Shown in pieces: positions 27,783 to 36,987 of a DNA stretch of 64,000 bases. The stretch is from contig NZ_CP073653.1 in assembly GCF_018223745.1 (NCBI RefSeq), forward strand, positions 1,107,001 through 1,171,000, in the 5' to 3' direction. The position numbers and the translations under genes were made by a program. How positions within the stretch are numbered: position 1 is the first letter of the stretch; every line of letters begins with the position of its first letter. The notes under the pieces were generated by a model, which was given only the letters and a program-made list of their open reading frames with translations, did not search any database and was not told where the DNA came from. This DNA is from Clostridium beijerinckii (GTDB lineage Bacteria > Bacillota > Clostridia > Clostridiales > Clostridiaceae).

Positions 27783-28649
27783 TCATTCTTCTACCTGGCG
27801 ATGATCTAACTTATTAAATTCGTTTAGGCGATACTCCATGTTTTTTTCATAATCTTTGTTAAAGATACAAGAGAATATGACATCTAAAACATATTGTGTA
27901 GCAATATGAGATGAATAGTGAGAAATTTTCTTTTTTAAATTTTCTTTGCTAGAAACAAATATATGATATTTAAATAACTTAGTTAAATAGTTTTCTTGAG
28001 CTGAACAGATAACTAAGGTTTCTATTTCCTTACGTTTTAGAACTAAAGCAATTTCCTTAATTTCAGGTGTCTTACCAGAATAAGAAAGAATAATTGCGAC
28101 TTGCTTATTTTTATTATTAGAAGCGGCAGCACGGTATACTTGGTTCATTGGAATTAGTGAAACATTAACGTATCTACCGATGCTTTGCATTTTATCTTGA
28201 AAGTTCAATGCCGTTTGTATGTTATTTGTAACGGCATAAACATCGACTATCTCGGCATTATAAATTAAATCAACAGCATCTTCTAGCTGTTCGGAATTAA
28301 AGAAGGAAAAAGTGTTGGTTAAGGTATCAATATAAAGCTGCTTAATGTTACTAGCGATTTGAAACTGTGTATCGTCTTTCTTGAAAGGAAAATTTATATC
28401 AATATTTTCTGGCTTATTCATTTTTGAGTATAGTTCTTCAACAAACTTGATTTTAAATTCTTTGAAACCAGTTAATCCGATTTTTTTACATAGTCTGTGT
28501 ATAGTTGAGATTGATGAAAAAGATACTTTGGCTAATTCATCTAGTGACATACCAGCAACTTGCTCCTGATTTTCCAATATGTAATTTGCAAGTAATTTCT
28601 CTGTTTCAGTTAAATTATTAGCATATAAAAGTAAATTATAAATTGTCAT
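27783..28649 (-). CDS. RpiR/MurR-family transcription regulator
   Basis: Regulator of 288 residues. The first 75 residues form the RpiR-type HTH (LSTIHRLCKKIGLTGFKEFKIKF region), and residues of about 110-245 form a SIS domain that binds a phosphosugar (VYAVTNNIQTAL, IILSYSGKTPEI). The ATG has AAGGAGAT upstream. It is divergent from a HAD phosphatase and a PHP phosphatase, so it may control sugar-phosphate metabolism. An inverted repeat at 28697-28738 lies just upstream of it. Confidence 0.88.
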   Translation of the reverse strand: MTIYNLLLYANNLTETEKLLANYILENQEQVAGMSLDELAKVSFSSISTIHRLCKKIGLTGFKEFKIKFVEELYSKMNKPENIDINFPFKKDDTQFQIASNIKQLYIDTLTNTFSFFNSEQLEDAVDLIYNAEIVDVYAVTNNIQTALNFQDKMQSIGRYVNVSLIPMNQVYRAAASNNKNKQVAIILSYSGKTPEIKEIALVLKRKEIETLVICSAQENYLTKLFKYHIFVSSKENLKKKISHYSSHIATQYVLDVIFSCIFNKDYEKNMEYRLNEFNKLDHRQVEE

Positions 28650-29223
28650 GATGATTATCTCCTTGGTGAAGTTTACATTTTTAGATGAATTATTTTATTA
28701 ATGAATGTCGTGAATAAACAATTAAATTTGTCATTAATACTTTTTAAGGAAAAGTATTATGTATGTTGATAAAATAATTGCTCATCATAATTCTAAAAAT
28801 AATTAAAGAATTTTAGCTGCAATTATGAAATATCCATTAAGAATTGCAACATATATATTTATTTTAGCATTAATAAAAATTATTATCATCAAATTGAACT
28901 GAAGAATTATAAACTTAAAATATCAATTGAGTTAGAATATAAATTATATTGTAGAAATTATAACTGGATTTGAGCATCTATTATAAAGATGACTTTTAAA
29001 GAGTACAAGCAGTTTATTTTTTTATGAAGAAAATTATTAAGTAGAGTATATATTCACAGCACAAGATTCATACATTATTTAATTCTTTGGAGAGCTACAA
29101 TAAAATCAAATCTGAAAGTGACTTTTTAAAGTAGTAGAAATATACAGTCTTAGAAGCAGATTTTGTTTTAAATATTTTAAAAAAGTATATATAAAAATGC
29201 GCAATATAGGAGGAGGCAAAATT
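28650..29223. other. Intergenic region between RpiR and HAD genes
   Basis: No gene is seen. It holds an inverted repeat ATTAATGA/TCATTAAT (28697-28704, 28731-28738) near the RpiR start and a possible plus-strand promoter TTGAAC (28894-28899), 16 bases, TAAAAT (28916-28921). The 300 bases between that promoter and the HAD gene show nothing recognisable. Confidence 0.35.
28697..28738. promoter_or_regulatory. Inverted repeat upstream of rpiR-like gene
   Basis: ATTAATGA and TCATTAAT, 26 bases apart, 48 to 89 bases upstream of the RpiR start codon. Position fits an operator for autoregulation; AT-rich content makes chance occurrence possible. Confidence 0.3.
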
Positions 29224-30051
29224 ATGGCATATAAACTAATAGCTTGTGATATGGATGAGACATTATTAAATGATAATCATATAATTTGTCAAAGAAATAT
29301 TGATTTAATAAAAAGAGCAAAGAAAGAGTATGGAGTAAAATTTGTACCAGCTACAGGAAGAGGTTATTCTTCTATTCAGAATGACTTGAAAATTTTAGAC
29401 TTATATGATCAGGCTGGGGAATATATTATTTCTTTTAATGGTGGCGCTTTAACAGAAAATAAGGATAACAAGCTACTGCAATTTAAAGGATTAAGATTCG
29501 ATAAGATGAAAGAAATTTTTGAGTATGGATTAAATAAGGATGTTTGTATACATGTTTATACAAAAGATAAATTATATATTTATAATTTATCACAAAGTGA
29601 AAAAGAAAGAATTAAAAATCAAAAATTAGAGTGTACTATTATGAAAGAAAATACAGTGGATTTGCTTGAAGAGGAACCAATTGCAAAGATTATATATCAA
29701 AATATAAATGTTCCATATTTGATGGGTATTGAGCCAGATATGAGAAGTATTACAGAGGGGCATTGTGCTGTAAGTTATTCGTCAAATCGATATATGGAAT
29801 TTAATTCATTAGGGGTAGATAAAGGTAGTGGTCTAATTAATTTAGCAAAAATTTTAGATATAGATATTAAAGACACAATTGCTGTAGGTGATAACTACAA
29901 CGATATGTCTATGTTAAAAGTAGCAGGTCTATCAGTAGCGTCGGGAAATGCAGTTGAAGATGTAAAAAGAGCTTGTGATTATACAACAGAAGCTGATAAT
30001 AACGAAGGTGTTGTCGCTGAATTAATTGAGAAGTTTATATTGAAGAAATAG
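29224..30051 (+). CDS. HAD-superfamily phosphatase, Cof type
   Basis: Phosphatase of 275 residues of the Cof/YidA group (HAD type IIB). Motif I CDMDETLL gives the nucleophile Asp9 and acid Asp11; VPATGRGY is motif II; GVDKGSGL and AVGDNYNDMSML are the Lys motif and motif IV. The start at 29224 is chosen since AGGAGGAGG lies 7 bases before it. Such enzymes remove phosphate from sugar phosphates or cofactors. It precedes the PHP gene by 40 bases, so the two probably form an operon. Confidence 0.88.
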   Translation: MAYKLIACDMDETLLNDNHIICQRNIDLIKRAKKEYGVKFVPATGRGYSSIQNDLKILDLYDQAGEYIISFNGGALTENKDNKLLQFKGLRFDKMKEIFEYGLNKDVCIHVYTKDKLYIYNLSQSEKERIKNQKLECTIMKENTVDLLEEEPIAKIIYQNINVPYLMGIEPDMRSITEGHCAVSYSSNRYMEFNSLGVDKGSGLINLAKILDIDIKDTIAVGDNYNDMSMLKVAGLSVASGNAVEDVKRACDYTTEADNNEGVVAELIEKFILKK

Positions 30052-30091
30052 TAATAATAGTTGTAATAATATTTTAGGAGGAAATTTAATT

Positions 30092-30877
30092 ATGTTAGCT
30101 GATTATCATATGCATACAAGTTTTAGCGATGATTCCACTTATCCTATGGAAGATGAGATCAAAAAGGCAATATCTTTAGGAATTGATGAAATATGCTTTA
30201 CAGAGCATGTTGATTATGGAGTGAAAGTAGATATAAATTGCAATTATATAGCTTATATAAATGAATTTAATAGATGCAGAGAAAAATATATAGATAAAAT
30301 TACTATGAAACTTGGAATCGAATTTGGGATGCAAGAACATACTATTCATGAATTTCAAAAGGATTTTAATGAATATGACTTTGATTTTGTTATACTATCT
30401 TGTCATCAGGTAGATAATAAGGCATTTTGGACACAGGATTTTCAAACAGGAAAGACACAAAAGGAATATAATGAGAAATATTATGAGGAAATATTAAAAG
30501 TAATAAAAAAATATAATGATTATAGTGTTTTAGGTCATTTAGATATGATTAATAGATATGATAAGATGGGAAAATATCCTTTTGAAAAGGTAAGAGATAT
30601 TGTAAAAGAAATCTTAGTTCACGTAATTTCTCATGGAAAAGGAATTGAAATTAATACATCTTGTTTTAGATATGGGTTAGATGATTTGACACCTTCTAGA
30701 GAAATATTAAAGTTATACAGAGAATTAGGAGGAACTATTATTACAATAGGATCTGATTCGCATAAGGAAGATGATGTAGGATGCAAGATTTCTTATGTAA
30801 AAAATGAACTTAAGGAACTGGGATATAAAGAATTTTGTACATATAAGAAAATGGAGCCAATCTTTCATTGGTTATGA
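30092..30877 (+). CDS. PHP-family histidinol-phosphatase-like phosphoesterase
   Basis: Protein of 261 residues of the HisJ/HisK-type PHP family. Metal ligands are seen in ADYHMHTSFSDD, FTEHVDYG, GIEFGMQEH, LSCHQVD, VLGHLDMI and GSDSHKEDDVG. The ATG follows AGGAGG. It may be a true histidinol-phosphatase, although no his genes are near, or another phosphoesterase working with the HAD protein in front of it under control of the RpiR regulator. Confidence 0.8.
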   Translation: MLADYHMHTSFSDDSTYPMEDEIKKAISLGIDEICFTEHVDYGVKVDINCNYIAYINEFNRCREKYIDKITMKLGIEFGMQEHTIHEFQKDFNEYDFDFVILSCHQVDNKAFWTQDFQTGKTQKEYNEKYYEEILKVIKKYNDYSVLGHLDMINRYDKMGKYPFEKVRDIVKEILVHVISHGKGIEINTSCFRYGLDDLTPSREILKLYRELGGTIITIGSDSHKEDDVGCKISYVKNELKELGYKEFCTYKKMEPIFHWL

Positions 30878-30911
30878 TAATAGATGAATAATTAAAAATA
30901 TTAGTAAAGTT

Positions 30912-30960
30912 CAGCATACATGGACTATAGGCAAATAAGTTCATTTATGCTGTTTTTTTA
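30912..30960 (+). terminator. Terminator after the HAD-PHP operon
   Basis: CAGCATA (30912-30918) pairs with TATGCTG (30946-30952), with further internal pairing, and a run of seven T follows. Confidence 0.75.
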
Positions 30961-31117
30961 TTTAGTTTAATTTATTATTATTTAATTATTTGTAATTCAG
31001 GATTGTTTTATCACTATAAAAATTAATAAAATGGAGCTATTAAAAAAATAATTTTACATATTGCACATAGGTGTTAAAATATAGGAAGATTAGTTTATTT
31101 TGAAAGGGATATGAAAA

Positions 31118-31630
31118 ATGATAAGAGAAGCAACGGAAAAAGATTTAGCAGATATTTTAGAGATCTACAATGATGCTATATTAAATACAACAGCGATTTA
31201 TGATTATACTGCGCATAATCTTGAGGAAAGAAAACAGTGGTTTGATGAAAAGAAAAAAGATGGATGTCCACTATTGGTGTTTGAAAAAGATGACAAAGCT
31301 GTAGGATTTGCTACATACGGATCATTTAGAACTTATCCAGCTTTTAAGTACACAATAGAACATTCTGTATATGTTCATAAAAACTATAGAAATTTAGGAA
31401 TAGGGAAGATATTGTTAAAGGAATTAATTGATGCTGCTAATAGAGATGAGTACGCAACTATGGTTGCTTGCATTGATAGTTTAAATGACGGTAGTATCAA
31501 AATTCATGAGAAATTCGGGTTTAAATACTCTGGCACAGTAACTAAAGCAGGCTATAAATTTGGTAAATGGTTGGATTTAGTTTTTTATCAACTAGATCTA
31601 ACAGGTCCTAAGTATCCAATAGAAAAGTAA
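31118..31630 (+). CDS. GNAT acetyltransferase, phosphinothricin acetyltransferase-like
   Basis: N-acetyltransferase of 170 residues. The order MIREATEKDLADILEIYNDAI, TAIYDY, GFATYGSFR, EHSVYVHKNYRNLGIGKILLKEL and HEKFGFKYSGTVTKAGYKFGKW matches the Pat/MddA group; RNLGIGK is the acetyl-CoA loop. Likely substrates are toxic amino acid analogues such as phosphinothricin or methionine sulfoximine, but the protein alone cannot prove it. It is convergent with an MFS efflux gene. Confidence 0.85.
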   Translation: MIREATEKDLADILEIYNDAILNTTAIYDYTAHNLEERKQWFDEKKKDGCPLLVFEKDDKAVGFATYGSFRTYPAFKYTIEHSVYVHKNYRNLGIGKILLKELIDAANRDEYATMVACIDSLNDGSIKIHEKFGFKYSGTVTKAGYKFGKWLDLVFYQLDLTGPKYPIEK

Positions 31631-31675
31631 TGATTTTTCTATTCTTGAAATAAATAGAAGTGTTTTAAGAATGAT

Positions 31676-31722
31676 AAAGCACCACCAGATATCATAATTT
31701 ATAACATCTAGTGGTGCTTTTT
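31676..31722. terminator. Bidirectional terminator between GNAT and MFS genes
   Basis: AAAGCACCACCAGAT (31676-31690) pairs with ATCTAGTGGTGCTTT (from 31706) with one mismatch, followed by TTTC. It lies between convergent genes and can end both. Confidence 0.85.
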
Positions 31723-31729
31723 CACTTTT

Positions 31730-32965
31730 CTATTCTGCTGAATCTATTTCACTACTAATTGAGGTATTAAATATTAATGAAGTAAGCATTGCACCTATTA
31801 GAAAAAGTATGCCTGCTGAGATGTAGAGAATAGTAAGGGAAAATTGGCTTTTAAGCCACCCTGTAATTGACATAGTAATAACCATGAATCCCATAAACAT
31901 TGGATTTAATACTCCGTTTACTCTTCCAACAAACTCAGATTTCGTTAATTGAAGAATTAGTGTGTTAATACCAATTTGAATGCAAGGCATAAAAAATCCA
32001 TTAAGGAATTGGAACAATAGAATTATAATCCAGCTTGAAGATAATCCCATGCCAACCATTGAAATTGTGTTAACTATAAGTCCTATTGCAAGAAGCTTTT
32101 GAGGCATAACTTTCTTTGATATTGTCATAACTAATCCGCCACCAATAAACATTGCTGATCCATTTACCATAAGTAATAATTGAAGATTTTCTTTAGGAAG
32201 ACCAAGTCTTTCAACAATTAAGAAAACCCCAAGTGGTTGTATGATACCAACAGCAAGGCCTGATACAGCAAAAACAGATCCAAGTATAGTTAACTCTCTT
32301 TGCTGCCAAACATAGGCGAAACCTTCTTTTAATTCTTCCAAGAAATGATTTGTAGTTTCTGTCTTTTCAATTATCTCATCAGCGGGTAATAGGGTTAATA
32401 CTGAAGCTGATAGTAAGAAAGCTACACCCATTACTGATATAGAAATATCTATTCCAAACTTTTGAAAAACAATAGTACCTAATGCTGGTCCTATAATCAT
32501 AAAAATAGACATAAGAGTTTGGAAAATAGCCATTCCAGTTTGCATAAACTCTTCAGGAACATGGACTTTAAATAATTTCATTGCAGAGGGCTGAGAGAAC
32601 TGAGACAAAATAGATGAAATAAATGTTACAAAAAATACAGCTTCCCAAGTTGCAAAGATTATTGTAAGCAGAACGGCAAAAACAGAAATAGCACTTAGTA
32701 AATCACACCAAACCATAGTACGCTTCGGTCGCCATCTATCTGCAAAGGTTCCACCAATAAATGAGAATATAAATATTGGAGCAAATTCTGCAACTGAAAT
32801 TAAAGAAACAGCAATTGGATTGTTATTAGTCTTCTCCATTACAAATAACAATATGGCAAAATTACGAACCCATATTCCTATTTGTAGAAAAATAGAAGAA
32901 GCTATAATTACTCGAACAAATCTATTGCGAAAAAATGAAGACATTGACATTGTCGATTTTGTCAT
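31730..32965 (-). CDS. MFS transporter (efflux type)
   Basis: Membrane protein of 411 residues with about 12 helices, major facilitator superfamily. The motif GGTFADRWRPKRTM between helices 2 and 3 is the MFS motif A variant GxxxDRxxRRR. Overall it resembles the MFS_3/enterobactin exporter and macrolide-efflux-like group. It is divergent from a second MFS gene, with a duplicated 20-bp repeat in between. Confidence 0.85.
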   Translation of the reverse strand: MTKSTMSMSSFFRNRFVRVIIASSIFLQIGIWVRNFAILLFVMEKTNNNPIAVSLISVAEFAPIFIFSFIGGTFADRWRPKRTMVWCDLLSAISVFAVLLTIIFATWEAVFFVTFISSILSQFSQPSAMKLFKVHVPEEFMQTGMAIFQTLMSIFMIIGPALGTIVFQKFGIDISISVMGVAFLLSASVLTLLPADEIIEKTETTNHFLEELKEGFAYVWQQRELTILGSVFAVSGLAVGIIQPLGVFLIVERLGLPKENLQLLLMVNGSAMFIGGGLVMTISKKVMPQKLLAIGLIVNTISMVGMGLSSSWIIILLFQFLNGFFMPCIQIGINTLILQLTKSEFVGRVNGVLNPMFMGFMVITMSITGWLKSQFSLTILYISAGILFLIGAMLTSLIFNTSISSEIDSAE

Positions 32966-33030
32966 ATAATTACCCCTCTTAAATTATTGAATATTTTATT
33001 ATATACTATATCATAAATCAGTAGCACATC

Positions 33031-33086
33031 AAGTTAAAATATAATTATAATGTTGTATAAATAGCTAAGTTAAAATATAATTATAA
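33031..33086. repeat. Two direct 20-bp repeats in the divergent MFS promoter region
   Basis: AAGTTAAAATATAATTATAA occurs at 33031-33050 and again, identically, at 33067-33086, a period of 36 bases. Both copies lie between the divergent MFS genes, the second ending 50 bases before the start at 33136. They may be regulator sites. Confidence 0.6.
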
Positions 33087-33135
33087 AGTTGACCTTAAAA
33101 TAAACAAAGGAAATTTATAAGGAAGTGATTTAAAG

Positions 33136-34590
33136 ATGAATTCAAGAAAAAGAAGCATTGCAGCAGCATTAATGGTAGCAATGTTTTTAGGAGCAGTGGA
33201 AGGAACTGTTGTAACGACAGCGATACCAACAATAGTGAAGGATTTACAAGGATTTGAAATTATTAGTTCAGTTTTTTCAGTATATTTACTAACTTCCGCT
33301 ATTACTACTCCTATATATGGGAAACTATCAGATCTATATGGAAGGAAGAATATGCTTTCAATTGGAATAGTAATATTTTTAATTGGAAGCTTTTTATGTG
33401 GATTATCGCAAACTATGTACATGCTGATAGGAGCTAGAGCTATACAAGGAATAGGGGCTGGAGCAATATTTACAGTTACATATACAATTATTGGAGATGT
33501 ATTTACATTAGAGGAAAGACCAAAGATCCAAGGAATAATAAGTTCTGTGTGGGGAATTGCAAGTTTAGTAGGGCCATTTTTGGGAGGAATTTTAATAGAT
33601 TTATTATCTTGGCATTGGATATTTTTTATAAACCTTCCCTTTGGAATAATATCAGTTGTGCTTATTCAAAGAAATTTGGATGAAGTTTTCGAAAAGAAAA
33701 AACATAGTATAGATTTTGCTGGAATTATAACTTTATCACTGGCGATGGTTATATTTTTGAATATCTTCTTATCAAATGAAGATATGAGTTCTAGCAATAA
33801 CATATTTATTTTATTATCCGTTATTGCAACTGTTATATTACTAGTTGCATTCTGTATAATTGAAAGAAAAGCGAAAGAGCCAATTATTCCTTTTGATATA
33901 TTTACAAAGACAACTTCAATTGTGAATTTAATAAGCTTCTTGGCTTCAGCTATATTAATGGGTTCGAATGTTTATCTCCCAATATACATACAAAATGTAC
34001 TTGGATACAGTGCTAAGATATCAGGCTTGTCACTAGCTCCCATGTCATTTGCTTGGCTTATAGCTGCAGTAATTTTAGGAAAGTGTATAGTAAAGTTTGG
34101 TGGGAAAATAGTAATACTTATATCTAATGTTATCTTACTAATTAGTACAGCGTTATTGCCTACATTGAATGCAGAATCTTCTATATTATTAGTAATAATA
34201 TATGCTTTCATAATGGGATTTGGATTTGGTGGAGCATTTACAACTTTAACAATAATAATTCAAGAGTCAGTAGAATATAACAAGAGAGGTGCTGCGACTG
34301 CGGCTAATTCATTGCTTAAAACAATAGGTCAAACTATAGGAGTAAGTATATTTGGTAGTATATTTAATATATATATAATTAAGTATTTTACTCAGTTGGG
34401 AATAAATGGAGTTGATCCGAGTAATTTGTATAATTCAGCGGTAACTGATGAACAGATAAGACTCTCATTAAACAGTTCATTACACTTTTTATTTATAATA
34501 CTTATAGGAATAGCTGTTATATCGTTACTTTCATCAATGATAATGCCTAAAATAATGGAAAGTTCTAAGACAGAGGAGAACAGAGCATAA
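33136..34590 (+). CDS. MFS drug efflux transporter, DHA2 (EmrB/QacA) family
   Basis: Membrane protein of 484 residues with about 14 helices. Family marks include GAVEGTVVTTAIPTIVKDL in helix 1 (motif D1), GKLSDLYGRKNM (motif A) and the motif C-like IVGPFLGGILIDLLSW region. It should export drugs or other toxic compounds by proton antiport. ATG with AAGGAAGTG upstream. No TetR or MarR gene is adjacent; the direct repeats upstream are the only visible control element. Confidence 0.9.
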   Translation: MNSRKRSIAAALMVAMFLGAVEGTVVTTAIPTIVKDLQGFEIISSVFSVYLLTSAITTPIYGKLSDLYGRKNMLSIGIVIFLIGSFLCGLSQTMYMLIGARAIQGIGAGAIFTVTYTIIGDVFTLEERPKIQGIISSVWGIASLVGPFLGGILIDLLSWHWIFFINLPFGIISVVLIQRNLDEVFEKKKHSIDFAGIITLSLAMVIFLNIFLSNEDMSSSNNIFILLSVIATVILLVAFCIIERKAKEPIIPFDIFTKTTSIVNLISFLASAILMGSNVYLPIYIQNVLGYSAKISGLSLAPMSFAWLIAAVILGKCIVKFGGKIVILISNVILLISTALLPTLNAESSILLVIIYAFIMGFGFGGAFTTLTIIIQESVEYNKRGAATAANSLLKTIGQTIGVSIFGSIFNIYIIKYFTQLGINGVDPSNLYNSAVTDEQIRLSLNSSLHFLFIILIGIAVISLLSSMIMPKIMESSKTEENRA

Positions 34591-34618
34591 AATAGAGGTT
34601 GAAAATTTATTAATTACT

Positions 34619-34669
34619 GTGACTGTATCATATTAAGTTTTTTAATTATTATGATGTAGTCACTTTTTT
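34619..34669 (+). terminator. Terminator after the DHA2 transporter
   Basis: GTGACTGTATCAT (34619-34631) pairs with ATGATGTAGTCAC (34651-34663), two G.T pairs, followed by six T. Confidence 0.85.
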
Positions 34670-34830
34670 ATTATATAAGAGTTTGAATTGGAGTGAAATA
34701 GGTGACATCTAGGCTACTCTGAAGCATAAATTATTAATAAAGCTAATTCAGAAGGGGACATTTTAAAAGAGAACAAAAAGGAAAATATATTCATCCCCTA
34801 GATATTTCTTAGTTGAATTTGAAAATGCAG

Positions 34831-34865
34831 ATAAAAAAATCTCAGGATACGGAATCACCTGAGAC
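34831..34865 (-). terminator. Terminator of the ECF S-component gene (minus strand)
   Basis: TCTCAGG (34840-34846) pairs with CCTGAGA (34858-34864); on the minus strand the stem is followed by seven T. It ends the gene at 34931-35479. Confidence 0.8.
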
Positions 34866-34930
34866 TTTTAGCGATAGAAAATTTTAAAAATTTCTGTTAT
34901 AAAAATTTGAATGATTTTTAGAAGCTAAAT

Positions 34931-35479
34931 CTAATGAGCAAATACAGCTTGTTTTGCTTTTGATACAACTGCACTTAATGGTAATGCTATTATTATACCA
35001 GTAGATACTTGAATTATATTTCCAACTATATCTTTAGCTGAATATGCCATTCCTTGTATTAGCCCAATTTTCTCTGTTAAAAAGCCTGATATTATTATTC
35101 CAGCAAAAAAATATGCAATCACCATAAATATACCACTGGATACAAATGCAATTGTATACCTTACAGTAACTTTGTTTTCTGACATTTTTTCTAATATGGA
35201 TCCTGCAATATAAGCCATTCCCCATTTAATAATTAGCGTAAAGGGTGCCCAAAAATAATATCCACCTAATGCATCAACAAGAAACATACCAAGAGCACTT
35301 GAAATTGCTCCTTTTTTCTTACCTAGAACTATTACTGATAAGAATACCATGCAGTCCCCTATTTGGACAAAGCCTCCAACTGATGGAATTTTAATTATGC
35401 TTCCTGCTATATAGGTTAAAGCAATCATTAGCCCCATTAATACTAGTTCACTAGTATTTAAAGATTTACTTCTTTCCAT
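34931..35479 (-). CDS. ECF transporter S component
   Basis: Membrane protein of 182 residues with about six helices, substrate-binding subunit of an energy-coupling factor vitamin transporter. SVGGFVQIGDCMVFLSVIVLGKKKGAISSALGMFLVDALGGY is the conserved core of the family (Gly-rich, with GD and the LG-K/R-x-G region). The energising A, A' and T subunits are not nearby, as is usual for group II ECF systems. The vitamin is not identified, and no riboswitch was recognised upstream. Confidence 0.8.
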   Translation of the reverse strand: MERSKSLNTSELVLMGLMIALTYIAGSIIKIPSVGGFVQIGDCMVFLSVIVLGKKKGAISSALGMFLVDALGGYYFWAPFTLIIKWGMAYIAGSILEKMSENKVTVRYTIAFVSSGIFMVIAYFFAGIIISGFLTEKIGLIQGMAYSAKDIVGNIIQVSTGIIIALPLSAVVSKAKQAVFAH

Positions 35480-35757
35480 AAATATTACCTACCTTTTTTA
35501 TAAATTACTTGCTGTATATGAATACAGGTTTTTATAGTCTTTGTTTATTATATCTAGCATGCTTTATATAATAAAACTCAATACAAATAATAAAATTATT
35601 ATATTAATATATGTACAATTTATCAAATGTATGGGTACACATACATTTGATTGGGATAATTAAATCAAATATATATCCACAAAATAGTATTGGAAAAAAT
35701 CTATTTAAGTAGGCTATAATGTAAATATAAATTGGGCCTAATGGGAGGAGATATAAT

Positions 35758-36987
35758 TTGAGAATATTGCATACAGCTGATTGGCATTTAGGTAAGAATT
35801 TAGAGGGACAAAGCCGGATGGATGAGCAAGAAGAGTTTTTAAATGATTTTGTTAAGATTGTAGAAGATAATAATATAGATTTAATCATGATTGCGGGAGA
35901 CGTTTATGATAATCCAAACCCTCCGGCAAGGGCAGAAAAAATGTTTTATGATACTTTAAAGAGACTATCGAAAAATGGGGAGAGACTTACTTTGGTTATA
36001 TCAGGAAATCATGATAATCCAGAGAGATTGGTTGCGGCAGGTCCACTTGCTCGTGATCATGGAATCATTATGGTTGGGACACCAAAAACTATAGTTCCTT
36101 GTGGTGAGTATGGGAAACATAAAGTTTTGTCATCAGGAGAAGGGTATGTGGAAGTTGAAATTAATAGTGAAAAAGCAGTTATCTTAACTGTGCCTTATCC
36201 GAGCGAGAAAAGACTGAATGAAGTTATCTATAACTATATGGAAGCTGAAGATGAAAAAGCTAAATCCTATAGTGATAAGATATTTTCTTTATTCAATTCA
36301 TTAAAAAATCATTTTAGAGAAGATACAATTAATCTTATAATATCGCATCTATTTGCAATGGGAAGTGAGGAAGGTGGCTCTGAAAGAAGCATTCAATTAG
36401 GAGGTGCTTATATAGTAGATGGAAGTTGTTTTCCTAAGGAAGCACAGTATATAGCATTAGGGCATGTGCATAAACCACAAATAGTTCCGGGAACGGATAA
36501 AAGAGCAAGGTATTGTGGGTCACCAATTCACTATAACAAAAAAGAGGTTAGCTTTGAAAAGAAATGTTATATAGTTGAGGCAAAAGCTAATGAAGAATGT
36601 GACATACAAGAAATAAACTTAAGGGTATATAAACCAATAGAAATTTGGAAATGCTCAAGTATTGAAGATGCAATATTACGATGTGCTGAAAATAAAGATA
36701 AAGATTGCTGGGTGTATTTAGAAATAAGTACAGATAGATACATAAGAGAAGATGAAATAAAACAAATGAAAGAATTAAAAGCAGATATATTAGAAATAAT
36801 GCCTAAGGTTAAAGGATTGGAAGAAGAGAGTGAATTAAACTTAAGTGAAAAATCGTTTGAGGAAATATTTAAGGAGTTTTATCTTAAAGAAAGGGGCACT
36901 CCTCCAGAAGGTGAAGTTATGGAATTGCTTTTATCAATTATAAACGAAGAGGGTGGAACAGATGAGACCAATCAAATTGAGGATTAA
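35758..36987 (+). CDS. sbcD: Exonuclease SbcCD, nuclease subunit SbcD
   Basis: Metallophosphoesterase-type nuclease of 409 residues (Mre11 homologue) that with SbcC cleaves DNA hairpins and protein-blocked ends. Motifs seen: HTADWHLGK, AGDVYDNPNPP, SGNHDNPERL, SHLFAMGSEEGGSER and GHVHKPQ. Start is TTG with GGAGGAGAT upstream; a TATAAT box lies at 35715-35720. It overlaps sbcC by 26 bases. Confidence 0.95.
   Translation: MRILHTADWHLGKNLEGQSRMDEQEEFLNDFVKIVEDNNIDLIMIAGDVYDNPNPPARAEKMFYDTLKRLSKNGERLTLVISGNHDNPERLVAAGPLARDHGIIMVGTPKTIVPCGEYGKHKVLSSGEGYVEVEINSEKAVILTVPYPSEKRLNEVIYNYMEAEDEKAKSYSDKIFSLFNSLKNHFREDTINLIISHLFAMGSEEGGSERSIQLGGAYIVDGSCFPKEAQYIALGHVHKPQIVPGTDKRARYCGSPIHYNKKEVSFEKKCYIVEAKANEECDIQEINLRVYKPIEIWKCSSIEDAILRCAENKDKDCWVYLEISTDRYIREDEIKQMKELKADILEIMPKVKGLEEESELNLSEKSFEEIFKEFYLKERGTPPEGEVMELLLSIINEEGGTDETNQIED

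Noticed and set aside
35480-35757. Riboswitch upstream of the ECF S-component gene
   Set aside because: Only a short CTGTAT/ATACAG hairpin was found; no conserved core of the thiamine, preQ1, FMN or cobalamin riboswitches could be recognised.
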